Positions 8,366 through 16,725 are shown, counted from the first letter of the stretch. The stretch is 21,207 nucleotides of DNA from Methylophaga sp. (GCA_014762585.1 JABURN010000115.1:7337-28543); one strand, 5' to 3'. Numbers and translations are program-made. Notes: generated by a model not told the origin, from the sequence alone.

Positions 8366-8698
8366 TTATTTATTGCCACCACATTTGGCTTCGCCGCACT
8401 TACCTTCTTCCATTTTTTTGTCGCCGCCACATTTACCTTCTTCGGCTTTTTTGTCAGCGCCGCACTTGGCTTCACCGCATTTACCTTCTTCCATTTTCTC
8501 TTTTTTCATTTCACCGCCACATTTGGCTTCACCACATTTGCCTTCTTCTGCGTGGTGTTCAGCCAGTTGCATATAGCCGTTTGACAGTTCCTGCGCAGCG
8601 AATGGATTTTCTGCACTTGCGATGCTGGGAGACAGAGCCAGTCCTGCAGTCATAGCAGCACTGGCAGCGATTGCAATTGAGGTTCTCTTTGTAGCCAT
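8366..8698 (-). CDS. Secreted Cys/Lys-rich EGKCG-repeat peptide (HvfA/bufferin-like precursor)
   Basis: The 110-residue product has a Sec signal peptide (about 1-29, ending SIASA before ENPF). A short conserved-looking block follows (NPFAAQELSNGYMQLAE), then a low-complexity tail of repeats. EGKCG occurs at 52-56, 71-75, 87-91 and 98-102, and EAKCG at 57-61, 76-80 and 103-107, giving seven cysteines, all in the tail. This is the hallmark of HvfA-type precursors, in which EGKCG cysteines are converted by a DUF692 (MNIO) enzyme with a DUF2063 partner into copper-binding groups. Neither partner is encoded in this window, so modification here is unproven. The start has a strong ribosome site (AGAAGGA, 7 nt). 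The gene is divergent from an ECF sigma gene and leads an operon with doxX and msrPQ. It likely acts in the periplasm as a metal or oxidant buffer. Confidence 0.88.
   Translation of the reverse strand: MATKRTSIAIAASAAMTAGLALSPSIASAENPFAAQELSNGYMQLAEHHAEEGKCGEAKCGGEMKKEKMEEGKCGEAKCGADKKAEEGKCGGDKKMEEGKCGEAKCGGNK
8373..8550 (-). repeat. Coding tandem repeats in the EGKCG peptide gene
   Basis: The 3' half of the peptide gene is built of imperfect DNA repeats encoding EEGKCGEAKCG units separated by short Lys/Glu/Met linkers. Three units carry both motifs and one carries only EGKCG. The repeat number probably changes by slippage or recombination between strains. Confidence 0.75.
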
Positions 8699-8764
8699 GG
8701 TTATATCCTTCTCTCGTTATAAAACTTAAAAACAACCGGCCAGCTTCAGCCAGTCCTGCTACCA

Positions 8765-8792
8765 TAGACTTTTGTGATCTGTGATTGTTACA
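8765..8792 (-). promoter_or_regulatory. Candidate ECF-sigma promoter for the peptide-doxX-msrPQ operon
   Basis: On the minus strand TGTAAC (8792-8787) and GTCTA (8769-8765) are separated by 17 nt. This resembles the bipartite -35 AAC / -10 GTCT-type promoters of ECF sigma factors. Transcription would start near 8758 and give a leader of about 60 nt before the peptide start. No comparable sigma-70 promoter was found for this operon. The divergent ECF sigma gene next to it is the obvious candidate activator. This is pattern matching, not proof. Confidence 0.45.
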
Positions 8793-8798
8793 AACGGA

Positions 8799-9410
8799 AT
8801 GGAAAAAGTTGCCAAGCACGAGCAATTGGACGAAAAAGCGCTGATCGCAAAGCTGATTGAAGGTGACGCTGCAGCCTTTGATTACGTCGTTGGTCGCTAT
8901 CACAGCATCATGCTATCTGTCGCCAGAGCGATTATCGGTGAAGCCTTTGCAGATGAAGTCGTTCAGGAAGCCTGGGTTTCGGCTATCAAAGCACTTCCCC
9001 GCTTCGAGGGACGAGCTTCACTTAAAACCTGGCTGCTGCAAATAACCAGTAACGGCGCCAAGACCCGACTGAGACGAGAAAGCCGGCAATTATCGCTGGA
9101 TGACGGCTGGCAGGCGGAACCGGATGAGAAATTCGATAAGCGGGGACATCGGATAGACGATGTGCTGCCGTGGAATATGGAAACGCCCGATGCCCTGCTG
9201 GAAAACGATCAACTCAGACAAGTCATCGAGAACACATTTCAGAAGTTACCGCCGCATCAACGTGCCGTGCTGACCATGGCAGACATAGAAGGTCTGGAGA
9301 TGACAGAAATCTGTAACATTCTGGATATCAGCTCGTCTAATGCAAGAGTCCTTTTGCATCGTGCCAGGACGACGCTGCATCACAGTATAGAGAAGTATCA
9401 GGAAAGCTAA
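8799..9410 (+). CDS. ECF-family RNA polymerase sigma factor
   Basis: This alternative sigma factor would direct RNA polymerase to stress promoters. The 203-residue protein shows region 2 (about 20-90, FDYVVGRYHSIMLSVAR, then ADEVVQEAWVSAIKALPRFEG and SLKTWLLQI), a rather long acidic linker, and region 4 (about 135-200, LPPHQRAVLTMADIEGLEMTEIC followed by SSSNARVLLHRAR). An upstream GTG at 8781 would add six residues but would lie over the candidate promoter. The ATG at 8799 has no good ribosome site either, so the start is open. A zinc-finger anti-sigma gene follows 3 nt after the stop. The divergent peptide operon is the likely target. Confidence 0.92.
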   Translation: MEKVAKHEQLDEKALIAKLIEGDAAAFDYVVGRYHSIMLSVARAIIGEAFADEVVQEAWVSAIKALPRFEGRASLKTWLLQITSNGAKTRLRRESRQLSLDDGWQAEPDEKFDKRGHRIDDVLPWNMETPDALLENDQLRQVIENTFQKLPPHQRAVLTMADIEGLEMTEICNILDISSSNARVLLHRARTTLHHSIEKYQES

Positions 9411-9413
9411 TTG

Positions 9414-9653
9414 ATGTTTGAATGTAAAGATGTCGCTGAAGAAGCCAGTAACTATCTGGATGGTGATTTACCACTGGGTAAGCGTGTAGGGCTGTTCCTG
9501 CATCTGGTGTATTGCAGTTGCTGCCGCCGTTACTTACAGCAGTTACGTCAGACCATCACTACAGTTGTAGTCCTGCGCCCTCAGGAGCAGCACCAGACTG
9601 ATACGCAGGCGCTGGCAGAAAAACTGCGTGCGATATCTAAAACAGAGTCCTGA
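9414..9653 (+). CDS. Small zinc-finger anti-sigma factor
   Basis: This 79-residue protein carries C4 near its start and the H30-x3-C34-x2-C37 motif (HLVYCSCC) of zinc-binding anti-sigma factors of the zf-HC2/ZAS type. No transmembrane helix is visible, so it should be a cytoplasmic inhibitor of the sigma factor encoded 3 nt upstream. In such proteins, oxidation or metal exchange at the zinc site can release the sigma factor; whether that happens here is an inference. ATG 9414 is preferred over TTG 9411 because AGGAAAG lies about 7 nt before it. An extra cysteine (C36) sits inside the zinc motif. Confidence 0.85.
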   Translation: MFECKDVAEEASNYLDGDLPLGKRVGLFLHLVYCSCCRRYLQQLRQTITTVVVLRPQEQHQTDTQALAEKLRAISKTES

Positions 9654-9682
9654 ATTTTTTATCCGCAAATTGCACTGGATAA

Positions 9683-9711
9683 TTAATAACCACAGAGGCA
9701 CAGGTTATTAA
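9683..9711. repeat. Short hairpin TTAATAACC / GGTTATTAA
   Basis: A perfect 9-bp inverted repeat surrounds an 11-nt loop that itself contains the CACAGAGGCAC motif. It lies 30 nt after the anti-sigma stop. It could act as a weak transcript end or be the end structure of the repeat element around it. Confidence 0.6.
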
Positions 9712-9854
9712 GAATATTAATTAGCAGATTGTCCTGACTGGAATCACTCGAGTTGAAACATCCTGCAGTTGCCATCGTTTGATTAAATCTGTGGAAATCG
9801 GCGAAATCTGCGGATAGCTATTATTGACTCTGTGTTCTCAGTGCCTCTGTGGTT
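9688..9854. repeat. Interspersed repeat bounded by CCACAGAGGCAC inverted copies
   Basis: AACCACAGAGGCAC at 9688-9701 recurs as its exact reverse complement at 9841-9854. Between and just beyond lie degenerate direct copies of a motif of the form AATCGG(C/T)GAA..CTG.G (9797-9811 and 9867-9881). Sequences of this kind, with CACAGAGGCAC and ATCTGCGGAT-like words, recur in intergenic regions of many proteobacterial genomes, as far as I recall. It probably belongs to a non-coding, MITE-like repeat family. Confidence 0.55.
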
Positions 9855-9893
9855 CTATTTTTCAAAATCGGTGAAGCCTGGGTAATCTCCGGA

Positions 9894-10151
9894 TTACTGC
9901 TTAGGCCCAGTTTGATATTTGTCCTTCCATTCACTGTATGGCATGCCGTAGACATACTCTCTGGCCTTGTCATAGTCCATCTCAATGCCTTTCTCTTCCG
10001 CAGCAGCCAAGTACCATTTAGACAGGCAGTTACGGCAGAAACCGGCCAGATTCATCAAATCGATATTCTGAACATCGGTGTTAGCCTGCAGATGTTCCAG
10101 CAGGCGACGGAAAGCGGCTGCTTCGAGTTCAATTTGAGTCTGTTGATCCAT
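9894..10151 (-). CDS. DUF1244 family small protein
   Basis: This 85-residue soluble protein has the DUF1244 core, including LMNLAGFCRNCLSKWY (two cysteines spaced CRNC) and a C-terminal block with YGMPYSEWK. The function of this family is unknown to me, and I assign none. ATG 10151 is chosen because GAGGA lies 6 nt before it; an ATG at 10163 lacks a ribosome site. The gene overlaps the end of the ABC ATPase gene by 23 nt and so is coupled to it as the last gene of the long minus-strand cluster. Confidence 0.85.
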   Translation of the reverse strand: MDQQTQIELEAAAFRRLLEHLQANTDVQNIDLMNLAGFCRNCLSKWYLAAAEEKGIEMDYDKAREYVYGMPYSEWKDKYQTGPKQ

Positions 10152-12159
10152 AGTTTTCCTCATACAAATAACATTTAACGGTGTGGCTGCGGCTGAGCTC
10201 TGTCAGATCCGGATAGGTTTCCCGGCACACAGGCATCACATGCGGGCAGCGCTGATGGAAGTGGCATCCCTTGGGCGGGTTGGCCGGTGAGGGCAATTCC
10301 CCTTCCAGCTTAACGCTTTCACGACGGCTTTCGCTGTCAATTTTGGGTACAGCTGACAATAAAGCCTGGGTGTAAGGGTGTTTGGGCGAGTTCAATACCT
10401 CATCGCGCAGCCCCTCTTCCACCACACGGCCCAGATACATAACCGCCACACGGTGAGCCAGATAATCAACCACCGCGATATTGTGGGTAATAAACAAATA
10501 CGATAAGCCGAACTCGTGCTGAATATCCCGCAACAGATTCAGAATCTGCGCCTGTACCGAGACATCCAGCGCACTGGTCGGCTCGTCACAGATAATGACT
10601 TCCGGTTCTGCCGCCAGCGCACGTGCAATACAGATCCGCTGCCTTTGGCCACCGGAAAACTCATGTGGGTATCGGTATTTGATATCGGGTCGTAAGCCTA
10701 CCCGCTCCAATAACTCATCGACTTTTTTAGCACGCTCTGCCGGCTCTTTGATCGAGGAAGTCAGCATGCCTTCTTCGATGACCTGAGTAATGGTCATCCG
10801 TGGATTCATCGATGAGAACGGATCCTGGAAAATGATCTGCATCGCTGAGCGCGCTTCTTTAAGCTCGCGTTCATGCATGCGGGTTAGTGCTTTTCCTCTG
10901 AAACTGACCTCGCCGGCAGTGACCGGAACCAGTTGCAGAATGCCTTTGCCTACCGTGGTTTTACCACAGCCAGACTCCCCCACCAGTGCTAATGTTTCTG
11001 CCGGCCGCAGATCCAGGCTGATGCCATCAACGGCTTTAACGTGACCTACAACGCGCTGCAGGATGCCTTTCTTGATGGGAAAGTGGACTTTCAAGCGATC
11101 TGCCTTTAGCAGGGCTTTATCCGCCGGTACCACTTCAGACAAACGCGAGCTGGTGACAGCGAGTTCCGGTTTGACCCGCTCTGCAGAGACCTCAGGGTCA
11201 TACAAATGACAACGGACGCCATGGCCTTCAGATTCCAGCCAGCGCGGTTCTACATCGTGGCAGTGCTGCCAGGCAAAATCACAGCGGTCAGCAAAACGAC
11301 AACAGTTAAATGGCTGATTGAGCGGCGGAACACTGCCTTTGATGACCGTGAGTTTTTCTTCCCGTTTCTGTTCAGAAGGCAGGGCTTCGAAGAGTTTGCG
11401 TGTATAGGGATGCTGAGTGTCATTGAAAAACTGCTGGCGGCTGGCAGTCTCGACAATCTGACCGGCATACATGACGGCGACATGATCGGCCATCTGCGCG
11501 ACAACACCGAGATCATGGGTGATCAGCATAATAGCCATGCCGGTCTTCTGCTGAATATCTTTCAGCAAATCCAGGATCTGCGCCTGAATTGTCACATCCA
11601 GTGCGGTAGTAGGCTCGTCGGCAATCAACAACTCGGGTTCACCGGCCAGTGCGATGGCAATCATCACCCGCTGTTTCATGCCGCCAGAGAGTTGATGCGG
11701 ATATTCTTTAATACGCTGATGCGGATCAGGGATACCAACCGACTTCAACAGCTCAATAGAACGCTCGTAGATGCTTTGCTTATCGGTGTTAAAGTGCCAG
11801 TTGAGTACCTCGGCAATTTGCTGACCAACAGAAAGCACCGGATTCAGCGAACTCTGCGGCTCCTGGAAAATCATCGAAACCCGACGGCCCCGAATCTTCT
11901 CCATCTCGGCTTCGGACAGTGGCAGCAGATTCTGACCTGACAGCAGCACTTGACCCGCTACTATGCGGCTGGCCGGATGTGGGTTGAGCCTGAGCAGCGA
12001 TAATGCTGTCATTGACTTGCCACAACCGGACTCACCCAACAAAGCGAAAGTCTCACCGCGGCGAATGCTGAAATCAATGCCATCCACTGCGCGGGAAGGA
12101 TTGTCGCCCTGACCAAACCAGGTTTTGAGGCCTTTTACTTCAAGCAGGGTGTCTGTCAT
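10129..12159 (-). CDS. Peptide-type ABC importer, fused double ATP-binding subunit
   Basis: This is an OppD-OppF-type fusion that would power uptake of peptides or similar solutes at the cytoplasmic face of the inner membrane. The 676-residue protein has two full nucleotide-binding domains. The first has Walker A GESGCGKS (42-49), signature LSGGM (157-161) and Walker B LLIADE (177-182). It is followed by the Cys-containing C-terminal extension typical of oligopeptide ATPases (about 280-320). The second has Walker A GESGCGKT (394-401), signature FSGGQ (501-505) and Walker B VIICDE (521-526), with its own Cys-rich tail. It resembles YejF but is longer than the roughly 530-residue E. coli protein. 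The start overlaps the permease stop as ATGA, with a purine-rich ribosome site. Confidence 0.93.
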   Translation of the reverse strand: MTDTLLEVKGLKTWFGQGDNPSRAVDGIDFSIRRGETFALLGESGCGKSMTALSLLRLNPHPASRIVAGQVLLSGQNLLPLSEAEMEKIRGRRVSMIFQEPQSSLNPVLSVGQQIAEVLNWHFNTDKQSIYERSIELLKSVGIPDPHQRIKEYPHQLSGGMKQRVMIAIALAGEPELLIADEPTTALDVTIQAQILDLLKDIQQKTGMAIMLITHDLGVVAQMADHVAVMYAGQIVETASRQQFFNDTQHPYTRKLFEALPSEQKREEKLTVIKGSVPPLNQPFNCCRFADRCDFAWQHCHDVEPRWLESEGHGVRCHLYDPEVSAERVKPELAVTSSRLSEVVPADKALLKADRLKVHFPIKKGILQRVVGHVKAVDGISLDLRPAETLALVGESGCGKTTVGKGILQLVPVTAGEVSFRGKALTRMHERELKEARSAMQIIFQDPFSSMNPRMTITQVIEEGMLTSSIKEPAERAKKVDELLERVGLRPDIKYRYPHEFSGGQRQRICIARALAAEPEVIICDEPTSALDVSVQAQILNLLRDIQHEFGLSYLFITHNIAVVDYLAHRVAVMYLGRVVEEGLRDEVLNSPKHPYTQALLSAVPKIDSESRRESVKLEGELPSPANPPKGCHFHQRCPHVMPVCRETYPDLTELSRSHTVKCYLYEENYGSTDSN

Positions 12160-13568
12160 CTTGCCCCCTGCATTCTGGGATCAAAAGCATCCCTGACCAC
12201 ATCGGCAAACAGGTTGGCAGCTAGCACCAGGATAAACATCGAGATAAAGGCAGCAGTCAGAGACCACCAAACGACGGGGTCGCGTGCCATTTCCAGTCGG
12301 GCACTGTTGATCATATTGCCCCAGCTTATCATTGAAGGATCGACACCGACACCAACGTATGACAACACCGCTTCAGCCAGAACGAGACCACTGAAGTCCA
12401 GCACCACGGCAATTAAAACCAGATGCATCAGGTTGGGCAGAATGTGTTTATGCAGAATACTGAAGTTACTGGCGCCCAGCGATCTTGAAGCGAGCACATA
12501 TTCCGCTTCACGCAGTTTCAAAGTTTCCGCTCTGAGAATACGGCAGAGACCGGTCCAGCTGGTCACCCCCAGAATGATGCAGAGGAACAGCAGGCGCATA
12601 TCAGCCCTCTCAGCAATCGTCTCGAACTGCTCCGGGTTGTTGTTCATATAGACCTGCAGTATCAACACCGCGGCCGCAATCAACAGTACGCCCGGGATTG
12701 AATTCAGGGTGGTGTAGATGTATTGGATGATGTCATCAATCCAGCCGCGGAAGTAACCGGCAGCGATGCCCATCATAATGGCCAGCGGTAACATGACCAG
12801 AGTAGTCAATGTGCCTATAACCAGACCGGTGCGGACACTTTTCAACGCCTGATACAGCACATCCTGACCGACTTTATCAGTTCCAAAGACATGATAATCA
12901 GCACTCAGCGCCACCAGATTGACCAGGGTGACTGTGAGCAGAAACAGCATCAGATAGAAGGTACGTAGCGGATAGTCAGACTCGCCTCGGCCGATTCTCC
13001 CTGCCTGCTTAATGACAGCGCCACCGAGTCGCTTGCGGTTGAACAGACAATGCAGGATAAAGACGATGATGACCAGCAACAGACTCAGCAGCGTGGCGCT
13101 GATAATGGTACTGATAATGTCGTCGACCTTATTCCCGGGATCATCGAGATGGCTGGCACCGTATTTCAGCCGCGGATAGTCATAAATCAGTGAGCCGTCA
13201 TCGGCTGTCTGCATTTCCTTGACGTAGAGTCGATGCGCAAACGGTGCGGAATAGGTTTTTTCAACCTGCTGGCGTAAAGGTTGGGCGATGCGATCAAATA
13301 CGCTGATGACTTCGGTCGCGTAATGAGTGCTGGTCGAGTCACCGTCATTTTCCAGTGCCGGCCGGTAATGCATGGAATCGAGCAGTCCGATCACCACATA
13401 ACAGCTCAGCACCATGATCGAAATCATGCCACGGCGGCGTTGAATAACAGATTTCCAGGGAGCCCGAAGATGCGGTCGGCGACGGATATAAATGACGGCT
13501 GCGGCCACTACTGCCAGTAGCAGAAAAATCAGTATGTCTGTCCAAAGAAATACGGGCAAAAAGGGCAT
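12156..13568 (-). CDS. Peptide-type ABC importer permease (OppC/YejE-like)
   Basis: This is a membrane subunit of a peptide-type ABC importer. The 470-residue protein is clearly longer than usual OppC or YejE proteins (about 300-340). The C-terminal 250 residues contain the standard core, with HVFGTDKVGQDVLYQ at its start and the ATPase-contact loop EAEYVLASRSLGA...ILPN (354-379). The N-terminal part adds hydrophobic segments near 4-28, 48-64, 152-176 and 203-223 separated by a periplasm-like stretch of about 85 residues. The ATG follows ispH by only 15 nt with AAGG before it. The fused ATPase gene overlaps its stop. No OppB-type permease or substrate-binding protein is encoded nearby. Confidence 0.9.
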   Translation of the reverse strand: MPFLPVFLWTDILIFLLLAVVAAAVIYIRRRPHLRAPWKSVIQRRRGMISIMVLSCYVVIGLLDSMHYRPALENDGDSTSTHYATEVISVFDRIAQPLRQQVEKTYSAPFAHRLYVKEMQTADDGSLIYDYPRLKYGASHLDDPGNKVDDIISTIISATLLSLLLVIIVFILHCLFNRKRLGGAVIKQAGRIGRGESDYPLRTFYLMLFLLTVTLVNLVALSADYHVFGTDKVGQDVLYQALKSVRTGLVIGTLTTLVMLPLAIMMGIAAGYFRGWIDDIIQYIYTTLNSIPGVLLIAAAVLILQVYMNNNPEQFETIAERADMRLLFLCIILGVTSWTGLCRILRAETLKLREAEYVLASRSLGASNFSILHKHILPNLMHLVLIAVVLDFSGLVLAEAVLSYVGVGVDPSMISWGNMINSARLEMARDPVVWWSLTAAFISMFILVLAANLFADVVRDAFDPRMQGAR

Positions 13569-13583
13569 GTGGGGCCTTAATTT

Positions 13584-14540
13584 TTATTTTCTCAGACTGC
13601 TCACATCAATCTTAAGTTCTCTCGGTAATGAAAACTCAATGTCTTCACGTAAACCATCATCTTCCTGCACATCAACAACACCCAGTTCGGACAGTCTGGA
13701 AACCACTTGCTGCACCAGAATTTCCGGTGCCGATGCGCCGGCAGTGAGACCAATCCGCTGCTTGCCTTCGAACCAATCAGCCTGAATTTCTTCGGCATTG
13801 TCCAGCAGGTAAGCCTGTGTGCCCAGCTTTTCCGACAATTCACGCAGCCGGTTAGAGTTGGAACTGTTAACCGAACCGACAACAAGCACCAGATCACAGT
13901 CTCTCGCCAGTTTTTTCACTGCATCCTGACGGTTTTGGGTGGCGTAGCAGATATCATCTTTGCTGGGACCCGTAATGTGCGGGAAATGTTCACGCAAAGC
14001 GTCAATAACCACAGAGGTATCATCAACTGACAATGTCGTTTGCGTCACAAAGGCCAGTTGCTCGGGATTTTTCACTTTAAGTCTGGCGACATCTTCCGGT
14101 GACTCCACCAGATACATGCCCCCTTCTTCCGAAGTGTACTGCCCCATGGTGCCTTCTACTTCCGGATGACCTTCGTGACCAATCAGAATGCATTCCATGC
14201 CCTGCTTTTCATAGCGAGAGACTTCCATATGCACCTTGGTCACCAGCGGACAGGTGGCATCAAAGACCTTCAAACCGCGCTGGGTACCCGCATGCTGGAC
14301 TTCTTTTGACACGCCGTGAGCACTGAAAATGACTGTGCTGTTATCCGGGACTTCATCGAGTTCTTCAACAAACACCGCACCTTTGTCTCGCAGATCATCA
14401 ACCACAAAACGGTTATGTACCACTTCGTGACGAACATAGATTGGCGCACCGAAAAGCTCCAGTGCCCGCTCGACAATATCAATCGCCCGGTCGACCCCGG
14501 CACAGAAGCCGCGGGGGTTTGCCAGTACTAGTTGCTTCAT
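13584..14540 (-). CDS. ispH: 4-hydroxy-3-methylbut-2-enyl diphosphate reductase
   Basis: This iron-sulfur enzyme catalyses the last step of the MEP isoprenoid pathway, producing IPP and DMAPP in the cytoplasm. At 318 residues it has the family's usual length. The three cluster cysteines are C13 (RGFCAGV), C97 (DATCPLV) and C198 ([10 protein letters not shown]). The substrate-binding TQTT (167-170) and a Ser/Asn-rich [10 protein letters not shown] block are also present. The ATG overlaps the pheA stop by one base (TAATG). Downstream, the ABC permease begins after 15 nt, so the two probably share a transcript. Confidence 0.98.
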   Translation of the reverse strand: MKQLVLANPRGFCAGVDRAIDIVERALELFGAPIYVRHEVVHNRFVVDDLRDKGAVFVEELDEVPDNSTVIFSAHGVSKEVQHAGTQRGLKVFDATCPLVTKVHMEVSRYEKQGMECILIGHEGHPEVEGTMGQYTSEEGGMYLVESPEDVARLKVKNPEQLAFVTQTTLSVDDTSVVIDALREHFPHITGPSKDDICYATQNRQDAVKKLARDCDLVLVVGSVNSSNSNRLRELSEKLGTQAYLLDNAEEIQADWFEGKQRIGLTAGASAPEILVQQVVSRLSELGVVDVQEDDGLREDIEFSLPRELKIDVSSLRK

Positions 14541-15643
14541 TAAAGGACTGCCTTGGGATAAGACCCCAGAATTCTGAACATCGAGGATTCCTGTTCCAGT
14601 CGCTGCAGGGCCTCTGCTACTGCCGGCTCCTGAATATGTCCCTCGATATCAATAAAAAACACGTATTCCCAAATACCTTTTCGAGATGGACGTGACTCAA
14701 TGCGCGTCATGCTGATACCACTCTCGGCCAGCGGTTTGAGTAGAGACTGCAAAGCGCCCGGTTTGTTCTTGGTCGCCACCAGTAAGGCAGTTTTATCGAC
14801 GCCGGAAGGGCCGACATTCTGCCTGCCGATCACCAGAAAACGGGTGGTGTTGTCTGACTCATCTTCAATATTGTTGGCCAGTACTTTCAGGCCATAAATG
14901 GCAGCTGCTGTACTGGCTGCAATCGCAGCGGCACTGGCGTCCATTGCAGATACCCGCTTGGCGGCTTCGGAATTACTGTCAAGCGGTATCAGTTCCGCCT
15001 GTGGCAACTGATCACCGAGCCACTGCCGGCATTGTGCCAGGGCCTGGGGATGAGCAAATACCTGGCGAACATCATCCAGCGATTCAGCCCGGCCCAGTAG
15101 ATAGTGATGAATCGGCAAGGTCACTTCACCATTAATCTTCAGTGAAGAGGAAATAAAGCGATCCAGGGTGTGACTCACCACGCCTTCGGTTGAATTTTCA
15201 ACCGGCACCACACCATAACAGGCATGTTCGGTTTCGACAGCACGAAAGACATTGGCAATAGTGCTGACGGACTGTAATTCTACCGAACCACCGAAGTGCT
15301 TGAGTGCTGCTGCTTGTGTGAAAGAACCTTCCGGCCCCAGATAGGCAACCTGCAGGGGTTTTTCAGCTGCCAGACAGGCAGACATGATTTCACGAAACAG
15401 TCGTGCCATTTCCTGTGATGACAACGGCCCCTCGTTTCGAGCCATCACATTACGCAGCACCATCGCTTCACGCTCGGGACGGTAGAAATCGGCTTTCTCG
15501 CCATTTTCTATTTTGATTCGCGCCACTTCCTGCGCCATCGCCGTTCGCTGATTCAGCAAGTGCTGAATTTGCTGATCAGTTTCATCGATCTGCTGGCGAA
15601 TCTTTTCAAGGGCCTTTTGCTCTTGTTCGTTCATCGGCGGCAT
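14540..15643 (-). CDS. pheA: Bifunctional chorismate mutase / prephenate dehydratase
   Basis: This protein makes phenylpyruvate from chorismate in phenylalanine synthesis. The 367-residue protein has an AroQ-type chorismate mutase domain (about 8-90), a prephenate dehydratase domain (about 97-275, starting [15 protein letters not shown] and carrying the TTRF motif at 266-269), and a C-terminal ACT regulatory domain with GAL (296-298) and ESRP (316-319), the usual phenylalanine-binding motifs. Feedback inhibition by phenylalanine is therefore expected. The ATG immediately follows the serC stop (TAAATG), and the stop overlaps the ispH start. I saw no leader-peptide attenuator, which agrees with its place inside an operon. 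Confidence 0.98.
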   Translation of the reverse strand: MPPMNEQEQKALEKIRQQIDETDQQIQHLLNQRTAMAQEVARIKIENGEKADFYRPEREAMVLRNVMARNEGPLSSQEMARLFREIMSACLAAEKPLQVAYLGPEGSFTQAAALKHFGGSVELQSVSTIANVFRAVETEHACYGVVPVENSTEGVVSHTLDRFISSSLKINGEVTLPIHHYLLGRAESLDDVRQVFAHPQALAQCRQWLGDQLPQAELIPLDSNSEAAKRVSAMDASAAAIAASTAAAIYGLKVLANNIEDESDNTTRFLVIGRQNVGPSGVDKTALLVATKNKPGALQSLLKPLAESGISMTRIESRPSRKGIWEYVFFIDIEGHIQEPAVAEALQRLEQESSMFRILGSYPKAVL

Positions 15644-16723
15644 TTATCCGTATTGACGCTCAAACTGTTGCATGAATTCGATCAGTTTATCAACACCGGC
15701 TTCCGGCATGGCGTTGTAGATGCTGGCGCGCATGCCGCCGAGATCACGATGCCCTTTCAATGTCAGTAATTGTTCTTTCGCCGCTTCCTGCAGGAAGGTT
15801 TTTTCCAGACTGCTGTCAGCCAGGGTGAACGGGATGTTCATCCAGGAGCGATAGCGCGGGTCGACCGGGTTGGCGTAAAACGGACTGCCATCAATCGCAC
15901 TATAAAGCTTGTCGGCTTTACGCTTATTGATTTCAGCCATGCCTTCAAGACCGCCCTGCTGCTTGAGCCAGTCGAAGACCAGGCCAGCCAGATACCAGCT
16001 GTATGTCGCCGGCGTGTTGTACATCGAGCCGTTATTGGCATGAGTCTGGTAATTAAGCATGGTCGGTGTGCCGGGCAGCACGTCACCCATCAGATCTTTA
16101 CGCACAATCACGATACAGAGACCGGCAGGACCGATATTCTTCTGCGCACCGGCGTAAATCAAACCGAACTTGGTGACATCAATTGGCCGTGACAGAATCG
16201 TCGATGACATATCCGCGACCAGCGGCACATTTCCGACTTCCGGTACTTCATGCATTTCCAGGCCGTGAATGGTTTCATTAGGCGTGTAATGCACATAAGC
16301 CGCTTCCTTGGACAGCTGCCACTCACTGGCGTCAGCAACTGTCGTAAAGCGGTTAGCGCTGGAATCAGTCGCAACATTGACCTCACAGAAACGTCTCGCT
16401 TCCGAGATGGCTTTGCCGGACCAGGCTCCGGTATTGAAATAGTCGGCCCGGGTCTTGCCACGCAGCAGATTCATCGGAAGCATCGGGAACTGCAGCGAAG
16501 CACCACCCTGCAAAAACAGCACGGCGTAGTCATCGGGAATCGACATCAATTCGCGCAGATCAGCTTCAGCCTTCTCGGCGATGGATGTGTACTCGGGACC
16601 GCGATGGCTCATTTCCATCACGGACATCCCGGTGCCATGCCAATCCAGCATTTCCTGCTGGGCCTGTTTCATCACGGCATCCGGCAACATGGCCGGGCCG
16701 GCACTAAAGTTATACGCTCTCAA
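15644..16723 (-). CDS. serC: Phosphoserine aminotransferase
   Basis: This PLP enzyme converts 3-phosphohydroxypyruvate and glutamate to phosphoserine and 2-oxoglutarate; it also serves pyridoxal phosphate synthesis. The 359-residue protein has the class V aminotransferase layout, with the PLP lysine K195 in YAGAQKNIGPAG and the N-terminal NFSAGPAMLP hallmark. The start codon is TTG (16723-16721): the family's N-terminus begins right at this codon, and no ATG is placed suitably. The gyrA stop is only 2 nt upstream, and AGAAGAG within the gyrA end serves as ribosome site. Translation is probably coupled to gyrA. Confidence 0.97.
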   Translation of the reverse strand: MRAYNFSAGPAMLPDAVMKQAQQEMLDWHGTGMSVMEMSHRGPEYTSIAEKAEADLRELMSIPDDYAVLFLQGGASLQFPMLPMNLLRGKTRADYFNTGAWSGKAISEARRFCEVNVATDSSANRFTTVADASEWQLSKEAAYVHYTPNETIHGLEMHEVPEVGNVPLVADMSSTILSRPIDVTKFGLIYAGAQKNIGPAGLCIVIVRKDLMGDVLPGTPTMLNYQTHANNGSMYNTPATYSWYLAGLVFDWLKQQGGLEGMAEINKRKADKLYSAIDGSPFYANPVDPRYRSWMNIPFTLADSSLEKTFLQEAAKEQLLTLKGHRDLGGMRASIYNAMPEAGVDKLIEFMQQFERQYG

Positions 16724-16725
16724 AG

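Larger units (their letters stand above)
9654..9893. other. Convergent intergenic region rich in short repeats
   Basis: This 240-bp gap lies between the 3' ends of the anti-sigma gene (plus) and the DUF1244 gene (minus). No ORF was supported. It holds the inverted and direct repeats listed separately and may be a degenerate mobile or REP-like insertion. I did not see a clean intrinsic terminator for either side. Confidence 0.6.

Noticed and set aside
8346..8576. A repetitive plus-strand frame and repeats that could suggest a CRISPR or a small repeat protein
   Set aside because: The periodicity is fully explained by the minus-strand EGKCG peptide gene, which has a signal peptide and a strong ribosome site; the repeat spacing is irregular and there are no unique spacers.
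8366..8698. Assignment of the peptide as MrpX, the methionine-rich hypochlorite scavenger
   Set aside because: It has only a few methionines in the mature part but seven cysteines in EGKCG/EAKCG motifs, so it belongs with HvfA-like peptides instead.
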